In this document: positions 55,196-62,494 of the stretch, in pieces
Numbering within the stretch: the stretch's first letter is position 1
Layout of the letters: each line of letters starts with the position of its first letter
DNA from: Planctomycetaceae bacterium
GTDB taxonomy: Bacteria; Planctomycetota; Planctomycetia; Planctomycetales; Planctomycetaceae
Assembly: GCA_020638955.1 (NCBI GenBank)
Contig: JACKHO010000009.1
Coordinates: 62,001 to 126,000, forward strand
Direction of reading: 5' to 3'
Length of the DNA stretch: 64,000 nt
Notes under the pieces: model-generated
What the model was told of the DNA's origin: nothing
Seen by the model: only the letters and a program-made list of their open reading frames with translations
Databases searched by the model: none
Position numbers and translations under genes: made by a program

Positions 55196-57484
55196 ATGCT
55201 CTACATCATTGGTTGTGGACGAAGCGGCACCAAATACACCACAGCCGTTCTCCGTGAACTGGGTTTGGATGTTGGCCACGAATCGTTGGAGAAGGATGGT
55301 GAAATCGGATGGAAGGGACTGATTAAGATTCTGGATAGCAGGGTGAGCACGGAAGGACTGACAATTCTGCATCAAGTCCGTAATCCCCTCGAAACAATTT
55401 CGTCATTGCGCACCCACACGAAAGGCTTGCTCAAGAACGTCAGTCGGCACTTTCCAACCAAATCCAGGCTAAACACCGCCGAAGGAAAACTGTGGCGCTG
55501 CATGGAGTACTGGTACCACTGGAATCTCTTGGCAGAACAGTACGCATGTTGGACATTTCGCATTGAAGCGTTCGATGAACTGGCGGAACAGTTCTTCGAA
55601 CGTGCCGGGCTGCCTCCCACGAGCAAGACTCCAACCATTGACCGGTCTCTCAACTCACGGAGGACACCTCGATTCGCCTCACTTCAACAGGAACCCGTAT
55701 CATGGCGTCGGCTGCGTGAAATCGACGACGAGTTGTGCACGAAAATACGTGACCTCGCTCTGCGCTATGGGTATTCCGAGGAATTCCTGGCTGATGAATT
55801 TCAAATTGACGTGTCAGCGAATCTCAGCCAGCCTAATCCGTCGGTCCCGGATTCCAAAGCGAAAAAGATCTACATTGCTCCGTACCTGCTGGAAATGCAG
55901 CAAGTCCGCAGCATTACCCGACAGATCTGCGACTCCGCTGAGTTTTTTGCAGACAACTCCCAAGAACATTCAGAGGAAAGCTGGACCTTGGCTTGGGGAT
56001 ACCCAGCGACCAAGCGCCGATTCGGCGTTGCGGAGACTGGCTTCTTTTGGGACGCCATGCATATCGATACTCAAGGGCTCTACCAATTCAGCAGCCTGAA
56101 CTCCGCCGAAGGTGTACGGGCAATCCAAGAGTTTTCCGCACCGGAACCCGCTTCATCGCTAATTGCAAGAGCGCCCCTGCCTAAAAGCAAATATCGACAA
56201 CCGGACGACGAGGTTGACTGGAATGGCGTTGTGTTTGCTTGTCAGAACCCCGCGGATCGTTCGGTGCACTCGGTAGCATCAACTGAAGACTGGTGGCGGT
56301 TCTTGAAGAAATGCTGTGCTTACTATGGCGACAAGTTGTTCGTCAAACTGCACCCTTGGAACCGGAATGAAATCGAGGCTCGAATTCGTGAGGTTGCCAA
56401 ACCGCATGGATGTCAGATCGGGCGCGCAGGGCATACCATTCTCAACAATTGCGAGCATGCTGTGATGTTCAACAGCACTTACTCGGTGGATTGCATGGTA
56501 CGTGGAGTCCCTGTCAAACAGGGGGCTCCTGGCTACTTCTCTGGAACGGGAGCGGTCACCCTGTGTCATGGCGATCCAGCACGCCCCATTGGTGATACCG
56601 TTACCCCTGGTCATAAGCTCGTCGACTTTCTGGCGTGGCGCTACTGCTTCAGCATGGACTGCTCATTGGACGACTGGAGGCGACGACTGCGCATCTTTGC
56701 AAATGCGAGCACTCTTTTTCCGTTACCTTTAGAAGAGTCGTATGGTGCTTATTTGCAAAGCAAATGCCCGGAGCCGAAAATCGAGTTGCCTAATGCTGAG
56801 GTCAACACTCGAGCATGTCGTGTTGCTCACAATGGTGATCCGGCCAACGACAACCTCGTCATTCCGCGACGGTTTCACATTATTTGGATTGGTGGCAATC
56901 CCATCCCGGAAGATCATCAGAAATGGCTGGATGGTTGGAACAAATTGCACCCGAACTGGGAAACCACGATTTGGGGTGATGAAGTCATTGATGAGATGTC
57001 CGAGACGCTGCGCAACATGTACGTGAAAGCGAATTCCTGGTCGGGTAAATCGGACATCGCCAGAGTGGCGGTGGTTCACAAGTATGGCGGAGTCTACCAC
57101 GACACGGATTACCGCCCACTCCGCTGTATTGAGCCAATCCTGCAGGGCTGCCGCGCATTTGCCATCACAGAGCGCCCGAACGGTCGATTGACGGGAAGTT
57201 TGTTTGGAGCGACGGCGAATCACCCATTCCTGAATGACCTCATCGAAGCGATGCCTCGCCACTTTGACCCCGTTCGTCCGATGAAGGCGGGACCGCTGCT
57301 GTTTGACGCCGTGTTCAAACGAGGTCGGGCCGACGTTCGACTGTTCGAGCGAGAGGCCTTCGCACCAGTGATGTCCAACAAGAAGCGCCAAGCCAGGAAA
57401 GGTAAGTTTCCCCATTCGTTTGCTGTTCACACGTATGCCGGGTCATGGACAAAACCCCGAAAACCAGAGGGGGAACAAACATGA
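55196..57484 (+). CDS. Three-part fusion: sulfotransferase-like, KpsS/KpsC-like and GT32-like domains
   Basis: This is a 762-residue protein. Residues 1-215 begin MLYIIGCGRSGTKYTTAVLRELG, a PAPS-binding-like P-loop of sulfotransferases, with VRNPLETISSLRTH as the second phosphate motif. Residues about 223-520 resemble capsule Kdo-transferase-type (KpsC/KpsS) proteins: LFVKLHPWNR, NNCEHAVMFNSTYSVDCMVRGVPVKQGAPGYF. Residues about 558-740 are a GT32/OCH1-like sugar transferase: PRRFHIIWIGGNPIPEDH, SGKSDIARVAVVHKYGGVYHDTDYRPL with the DxD motif. The gene lies 32 bp after the glycosyltransferase and overlaps the next start (ATGA). It could build and modify one surface glycan. Confidence 0.78.
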   Translation: MLYIIGCGRSGTKYTTAVLRELGLDVGHESLEKDGEIGWKGLIKILDSRVSTEGLTILHQVRNPLETISSLRTHTKGLLKNVSRHFPTKSRLNTAEGKLWRCMEYWYHWNLLAEQYACWTFRIEAFDELAEQFFERAGLPPTSKTPTIDRSLNSRRTPRFASLQQEPVSWRRLREIDDELCTKIRDLALRYGYSEEFLADEFQIDVSANLSQPNPSVPDSKAKKIYIAPYLLEMQQVRSITRQICDSAEFFADNSQEHSEESWTLAWGYPATKRRFGVAETGFFWDAMHIDTQGLYQFSSLNSAEGVRAIQEFSAPEPASSLIARAPLPKSKYRQPDDEVDWNGVVFACQNPADRSVHSVASTEDWWRFLKKCCAYYGDKLFVKLHPWNRNEIEARIREVAKPHGCQIGRAGHTILNNCEHAVMFNSTYSVDCMVRGVPVKQGAPGYFSGTGAVTLCHGDPARPIGDTVTPGHKLVDFLAWRYCFSMDCSLDDWRRRLRIFANASTLFPLPLEESYGAYLQSKCPEPKIELPNAEVNTRACRVAHNGDPANDNLVIPRRFHIIWIGGNPIPEDHQKWLDGWNKLHPNWETTIWGDEVIDEMSETLRNMYVKANSWSGKSDIARVAVVHKYGGVYHDTDYRPLRCIEPILQGCRAFAITERPNGRLTGSLFGATANHPFLNDLIEAMPRHFDPVRPMKAGPLLFDAVFKRGRADVRLFEREAFAPVMSNKKRQARKGKFPHSFAVHTYAGSWTKPRKPEGEQT

Positions 57485-58395
57485 ACAACAAACCGCAACT
57501 GGCCTATTTTCATCACACAACGGACAACGTTGGAGATGACATTCAGGCACTGGCTGCCAAACAGTATCTTCCGCCGGATGCCGTGACCTTCGACCGTGAT
57601 CGAGCAACTGTTCCAAACAGCGACTCGTCGTATTTCCTGCTCGCCAACGGCTGGCTGATGCACCCACGAAATGGTGGCTATCAATTCCCCTTCCCCAGCC
57701 AAATTACACCTTTCTTCGTTTCCATACACCTTTGCCTGCGATTGCGTCGCCACTTTACGAAAGAGATGGTGTACTACCTCCAGCAGCACGCGCCCGTGGG
57801 ATGCCGCGATCAGGCAACGCTCCGCTTTCTGAAGCGTGTGGGAATTCCCTCATTCTTCAGCGGGTGCCTGACGATGACACTGAAACGACCTTCAATTGCC
57901 AAGCTGAATTGTGGCGATGAAGCGATCTACAATGTTGATCTTCCAATTGAGGAATCTGAATCGAGCATTGCAAAGCGGACGCATCAGATTCCAAGAAGGC
58001 AACGTCGTCGTCCCCCGCATCAACGTGAAAGGCGAGCAGCAGAACTCCTATCGGAATATGCCAGTGCGAGGGGGGTACGAACCAGCCGATTGCATTGTGC
58101 GATCCCCTGCGTCGCGATGGGAACGCCGGTCACGGTCGAGCCAGGTCATAAAGGACGCGAGCGGTTCAATGCCTTGGCAGCGTTTTTCTCAGAAGTCGCT
58201 AACAATCGACAATGGGTGATTCCGTCGCCGACACCTGAATTCAACCGACATGCGAATGCACTGCGAAATCTGGTTAGGGAAGCTGTTTGCCTCCGATCAA
58301 ACCCCATGAAATCTGACCGCCGATTTCCGGAGGATTTCGCTACCCATGAATCACTAGCAGTCGATCAAATCCCCATATCAGTTCCACACGCATGA
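57481..58395 (+). CDS. Polysaccharide pyruvyl transferase-like protein
   Basis: ATG 57481 overlaps the upstream stop. The 304-residue protein shows the family pattern NVGDDIQALAAKQYLP near the N-terminus, then CRDQATLRFLKRVGIPSFFSGCLTMTL and the late SARGVRTSRLHCAIPCVAMGTPV. Characterised members transfer pyruvate ketals or act as GT-B-like transferases on exopolysaccharides. The middle (residues 170-200) is unusually Arg-rich. The stop overlaps the next start by four bases. Confidence 0.78.
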   Translation: MNNKPQLAYFHHTTDNVGDDIQALAAKQYLPPDAVTFDRDRATVPNSDSSYFLLANGWLMHPRNGGYQFPFPSQITPFFVSIHLCLRLRRHFTKEMVYYLQQHAPVGCRDQATLRFLKRVGIPSFFSGCLTMTLKRPSIAKLNCGDEAIYNVDLPIEESESSIAKRTHQIPRRQRRRPPHQRERRAAELLSEYASARGVRTSRLHCAIPCVAMGTPVTVEPGHKGRERFNALAAFFSEVANNRQWVIPSPTPEFNRHANALRNLVREAVCLRSNPMKSDRRFPEDFATHESLAVDQIPISVPHA

Positions 58396-58967
58396 CTTCT
58401 CGCCAGGCATCATCTGCTACTCCAAAGGTCGTCTGTCTCGGATTTCACAAGACGGGCACAACGACATTTGGTCGGTGTATGAAGATTCTGGGGCTCCGTC
58501 ATCGTTCTGTGCACCCCAATTCTTTTCTGCATTTCTTGCATGGCAGGATCGACGTGCTGCTGGAGACCATGCGGCACTACGACTCGTTTGATGGCTGGCC
58601 GTTGACTCTGGTGTACCGCGATCTTTATTCGAGATTCTCTGAGAGCCTGTTCGTACCGACGACGCGGAGCACCGATGCCATCTGGCTAGAGAGTTTGACG
58701 CGACATGTTGATCGGCTCATTCCTGGGGTCACGAGTTACCGCCCGAACGTGTATCGCAGATCTGATCCAGTTCGCAATCCAGACAATTATCTGCAGCGAA
58801 ATTCCCAACACAACCGTGAAGTCCGGGCATTTTTCGCAGATAAGTCATCACAATTCATCGATGTCTGCTGGGAGCGAGAAGATGGGTGGCCTGAGCTATG
58901 CTGCCCCCTGAGTCGGCCCGTGCCATCGATTGCATTTCCACATCTCAACGCATCTCCAGTTAGCTAA
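58392..58967 (+). CDS. Sulfotransferase-family protein
   Basis: This 191-residue protein opens with VVCLGFHKTGTTTFGRCMKILGL, the 5'-phosphosulfate loop of the sulfotransferase family. It ends with DVCWEREDGWPELCCPLSRPVPSIAFPHLNASP, a tail typical of one bacterial branch (GxGWxxLCxFLxxPxPxxPFPxxN). It is somewhat shorter than the usual 210-230 residues. It probably sulfates the same glycan or a linked protein. The following gene begins 4 bp later. Confidence 0.82.
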   Translation: MTSRQASSATPKVVCLGFHKTGTTTFGRCMKILGLRHRSVHPNSFLHFLHGRIDVLLETMRHYDSFDGWPLTLVYRDLYSRFSESLFVPTTRSTDAIWLESLTRHVDRLIPGVTSYRPNVYRRSDPVRNPDNYLQRNSQHNREVRAFFADKSSQFIDVCWEREDGWPELCCPLSRPVPSIAFPHLNASPVS

Positions 58968-58971
58968 TCCC

Positions 58972-60489
58972 ATGGAACAACCAACCTTCGCAATCTACCT
59001 GCGAACAGACGTCAATTGGACGCAATTGACGGAAGAGAATTTCCTGGACCAGCGAGACTCTCAAAGCTCGGTGATTCCCTACCGACCCCAACGGTTAAGA
59101 CCAATTCTGCGGGGAATTCAGGTTTGGAATCAGCTTTTCCGCATGAACTACTTCGAGTATCGGCAACGTCTCAAAGATATCGCAGTACTGAGTCGTTCAC
59201 ATATTCGAGGAATCGATCTCGTGATTCGCAATCGACATCGTGCACCGAATTTATCCAACATGGGCCAGCGTTCGTTTCTGTTGCCGTGCGATGACGACGA
59301 CTGGTATGCACCGCACGTCGTTGAACGCCTCCTCAGTGTCGCCGAATCATGCGGCGGCGTGATCTGCTGGAAGGATGCCAAGGTGTGTTTCACGCACCCC
59401 CGCGTCAAGCGTGGTGATCCCAATTCACCGCTGTTTGTGCGATCCTCCGGCCCAAGGGGAGTCAAAACCAATTCGTACGCGGTGTCGAACGCCGCTTACT
59501 CATCGTGCCCCCCTCAACTGCGAGGACTGTTTCTCGATCGACATGACCGAGTCCATAAGATTGTTGCGAACAACTGCAATGGAGCCACATTGTTACCAAT
59601 TGATGAAGTGTTGAGTTTCACGTACAAGTCTCCTGCATCAATCACCTGCATCCGAAATATGACAAGCGAGCAACGTTTACGGGATCTGGTACCTCTCATT
59701 CGTGATGCGAGTCCGAGCCTCACGAAAGAAGTCGAATGGGCCAGGCCATACGCTGAGATGGTTGCCGAATTGAATCAAGAGCTGGTTCACGGGATTCGTT
59801 CCAATGGCTCTGGTGAACCAGTCAACCGGCAATTGAACGGGAGTGCTCCCAGAGTCCCAGCGCGTCATGCGGAGCTGATCAACCTGTTGATTGATCGCTT
59901 CAAATATGACTCGTATCTTGAGATCGGTTGTGCGGGCAACCGAACGTTCAGCAAGATTGACGTACCGGATAAGGTCGGCGTTGACCCACACAAGGGCGGC
60001 ACTCTTCGCACCACGTCAGACGCGTTCTTCCAGGAGAATCGCCGTAAATTTGATCTAGTGTTCATTGACGGACTGCATCATCGTGAACAGGTCATGCGGG
60101 ATATCCAGAATGCTGTAAATTGTTTGACGCCTCGGGGAACTATCCTCGTCCATGACTGCTTGCCGAAGACGGAGCGCCATCAGCTTCGAAAGAAGCAGCG
60201 TGGCTCATGGACTGGAGACGTATGGAAGGCCATCGTCGATCTCCGTCGTCAAGATGACCTCGACATATGTGTGTTCGATGGCTGCTGGGGAATGGGGGCA
60301 ATCAAAGTTCGCAGGAATGCCGCGCCATTCGAAGAAGATATCCCTCTGAATTGGGAGACATTTTTGAGCAGTCGTGACGACATGCTTCGAGTAGTGAATT
60401 GGCAGCGGTATTGGGACTTTTTGAGTGCTCACCCTGCTGCTCCTGAAACCACCGCGTGCGATTCACAATATGCAGTCGAGATGACCTGA
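58972..60489 (+). CDS. Glycosyltransferase-like domain fused to a class I methyltransferase
   Basis: ATG 58972 is chosen because the upstream frame overlaps the sulfotransferase. Of 505 residues, the N-terminal half has SFLLPCDDDDWYAPHVVERLL (about residue 104), an acidic cluster like the metal site of GT-A enzymes. From about 300, YDSYLEIGCAGNRTFSKIDVPDKVGVDPHKGG, FDLVFIDGLHHREQVMRDIQNAVNCLTPRGTILVHDCLP is a SAM-dependent methyltransferase of the type-24 class. A one-protein enzyme that adds and methylates a sugar is a reasonable guess. Confidence 0.75.
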   Translation: MEQPTFAIYLRTDVNWTQLTEENFLDQRDSQSSVIPYRPQRLRPILRGIQVWNQLFRMNYFEYRQRLKDIAVLSRSHIRGIDLVIRNRHRAPNLSNMGQRSFLLPCDDDDWYAPHVVERLLSVAESCGGVICWKDAKVCFTHPRVKRGDPNSPLFVRSSGPRGVKTNSYAVSNAAYSSCPPQLRGLFLDRHDRVHKIVANNCNGATLLPIDEVLSFTYKSPASITCIRNMTSEQRLRDLVPLIRDASPSLTKEVEWARPYAEMVAELNQELVHGIRSNGSGEPVNRQLNGSAPRVPARHAELINLLIDRFKYDSYLEIGCAGNRTFSKIDVPDKVGVDPHKGGTLRTTSDAFFQENRRKFDLVFIDGLHHREQVMRDIQNAVNCLTPRGTILVHDCLPKTERHQLRKKQRGSWTGDVWKAIVDLRRQDDLDICVFDGCWGMGAIKVRRNAAPFEEDIPLNWETFLSSRDDMLRVVNWQRYWDFLSAHPAAPETTACDSQYAVEMT

Positions 60490-60601
60490 CTGGGTATTTA
60501 ATTGGACGTCCTAGTAGGACCTTCGAGCCCTGGCGCTACTGTCAGCGCAAGCCGAAAATGACATGCCCCAACGACCGGGGATTCCTGTATAGGTGAACTC
60601 C

Positions 60602-61732
60602 ATGCCAAACTCTCCACTAGCCGCATCTAGTGTCACGGTATACACGGCGATTACCGGTGGCAAAGACGCTCCACGTGACGATGGCGTGCTCTGCTTCTCC
60701 GACTACAGTCGATTCGTCGATCCCAGACTGAACGCAAAAATCTACAAGGCTTTGCCTCATCAGTTCGTGGTGGGAGATGTTTCGATTTGGGTGGACGGCA
60801 GAATCAAACTGCTGGTGAGCCCCGAGAAACTTGCTTCCCTCATGACGGGAGACGTCTGTGTTTTCCGGCACTGGAAAAGAAACTGTATTTACGACGAGGC
60901 CCAAGTTTGCATCCGTCGACGCCTCGACAATGCAAAGACCATTCAACGCCAAATGTCCCGATACAAAGCAATGGGCTATCCGAAAGGGGAAGGTTTGGCC
61001 GCCTGCGGTGTCGTCATGCGACGCAACACTCCGCAGGTTAACGCTATGAACGAACGTTGGTGGTCCGAGATTTGTACTTATTCGACTCGCGATCAGCTCA
61101 GCTTTCCATTTTGTTTCCGGGATCACATTCAGTGGCTAGACGGTGACCCACGAGGCGTATACTTCACGATGGAACCGCACGCCCGACCGGATCAGCGGGA
61201 AATCCACTTCGACAAGTATCAGCGCAAAGGAGCTTACCACTGGGACGAATATGAGCGGAGAACGAAGTATGGGCTGCATGCCGATTTTGTGGCTGCCTGG
61301 ATCAAAGAGCGCCCGGTGCTCGATGTGGGTGCAGGCGATGGACTGATCTGTTCACTCATTGACGGAATCGGACTCGATAACAATGAGTATGCGATTCAAC
61401 TTGCCAAGGAGCGTGGTGTTTTCGTTCAGCAGGGCAGCGCATACAAGCTACCTTTCGCAGATTCATCGTTCCTGGCGGTCTATATGGGCGACATCATTGA
61501 GCATCTGCAAGATCCGCAGTTGGCCTTACGGGAAGTCCGACGTGTTTTGGTTCCCAATGGTACACTCTATGTCGCAACCCCACCACGAAAAGGCCCCTTG
61601 CGCCCTTACCACTGCAAGGAATACGCTCCAGATGAACTTACTGAGGAGGCCACTTCCGTTGGATTTCACCTTTGTGATCAAATTGTTATCAAATTCGGCC
61701 GAATGTATGGAAGGTTTCAGAAAGGAAACTGA
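60602..61732 (+). CDS. DUF616/TOD1-like glycosyltransferase domain fused to SAM methyltransferase
   Basis: The start ATG 60602 has AGGTGA about 6 nt upstream; GTG 60593 is in frame. The N-terminal 200 residues read VTVYTAITGGKDAP, VGDVSIWVDGRIKLL, VFRHWKRNCIYDEAQ, GLAACGVVMRRNT and WWSEICTYSTRDQLSFPF, a pattern of the TOD1/DUF616 glycosyltransferase-like family. From about residue 235 a methyltransferase follows: VLDVGAGDGLICSLIDG, MGDIIEHLQDPQLALREVRRVLVPNGTLYVATPP. It is the second transferase-methyltransferase fusion in a row, with a different pair of families, and closes the operon. Confidence 0.75.
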   Translation: MPNSPLAASSVTVYTAITGGKDAPRDDGVLCFSDYSRFVDPRLNAKIYKALPHQFVVGDVSIWVDGRIKLLVSPEKLASLMTGDVCVFRHWKRNCIYDEAQVCIRRRLDNAKTIQRQMSRYKAMGYPKGEGLAACGVVMRRNTPQVNAMNERWWSEICTYSTRDQLSFPFCFRDHIQWLDGDPRGVYFTMEPHARPDQREIHFDKYQRKGAYHWDEYERRTKYGLHADFVAAWIKERPVLDVGAGDGLICSLIDGIGLDNNEYAIQLAKERGVFVQQGSAYKLPFADSSFLAVYMGDIIEHLQDPQLALREVRRVLVPNGTLYVATPPRKGPLRPYHCKEYAPDELTEEATSVGFHLCDQIVIKFGRMYGRFQKGN

Positions 61733-62000
61733 AACGACTGAAGCATTGATTCGATTCTGCTCTCCGAACGTAACGCAATAGGGTGTGGCAGAAAGTAAGC
61801 GGTCAAGTTGGCCAGTTTTCTAGGCGACAACTTTGATGTGGTGACGCTACTGCCTTTCGGGGAAGTGTGAAAGTGTTGACGAAATAGCGAGCGCGGGCTT
61901 CGGCCCACCGAAGGTCTTTCCCGCCCCGAGAAACCTTCTGCTTTTCGTACCCCCGTGCGTAGCAGGTCAGGATCCCCATCAGCGCCATAGTTCGGGTTCA

Positions 62001-62075
62001 GTGACAATCGTCGAAGGCTGGCCCACACCAGTCTCGGCAACACGCATGGTCCGCGATGTCTTCAAGGGTGCCCAT
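62001..62075 (-). pseudogene. Decayed NifU-like gene fragment (within the 61733-62227 gap)
   Basis: On the minus strand from 62075 the translation MGTLEDIADHACCRDWCGPAFDD matches the N-terminus of the NifU-like protein at 53708 (MTTLDDIVDHARCQSWRGPVFDG), about 14 of 23 residues. The frame then breaks: N-P-N-Y-G-A-D-G appears in another frame shortly after, where NPLCGD would be expected. The rest of the gap (61733-62227) shows only short frames with no family features. Confidence 0.6.
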
Positions 62076-62227
62076 GTAACAGTAGGTGAATGGTTGAGTT
62101 GCGCAAGCCTCCAGTCGTCTTCCAATCGTACGCCTTTCTGTTAGGCCGATACGACCGGACCTAAAGAAACGAATCTGACTGAAGAACGGTTGAAACGTCA
62201 TTAAGACTATACGTCACGTCAAATGGT

Positions 62228-62494
62228 TCAATCTTTCGGTGTTTCGGTCGCCTTGACATAAATCCAGTAGAGCAGACCCAGTGACGTTATAGTGAATAAC
62301 AGCAACGAGATCAGGAGTAACACCTCCACAACGTGATTCGCGTTACCGATAGTCTTGTCGATCCACAACGCTAGTAGATTTTCACTCCGACTTAGCGCCG
62401 CATCGAGCGTATAGGCAAAGGCGAGAAAGGAACATATCCAAGTTGCGGCCAGCCACGCCAGTACTCGCTGATTGGTGATCCAGTGGGTCTTCAA
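62228..62494 (-). CDS. Two-helix membrane protein, candidate immunity protein of the lipase-like RHS tip
   Basis: TTG 62494 is the likely start: GGAGG lies 6 nt upstream and the codon overlaps the RHS stop (ATTGA). A longer open frame to 62593 runs inside the RHS gene. The 88-residue product has two membrane segments, VLAWLAATWICSFLAFAYTLDAA and VVEVLLLISLLLFTITSLGLLYWIYV. Small membrane proteins encoded directly after a toxin tip are typical immunity proteins for lipase effectors. The role is inferred from position. Confidence 0.62.
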   Translation of the reverse strand: MKTHWITNQRVLAWLAATWICSFLAFAYTLDAALSRSENLLALWIDKTIGNANHVVEVLLLISLLLFTITSLGLLYWIYVKATETPKD

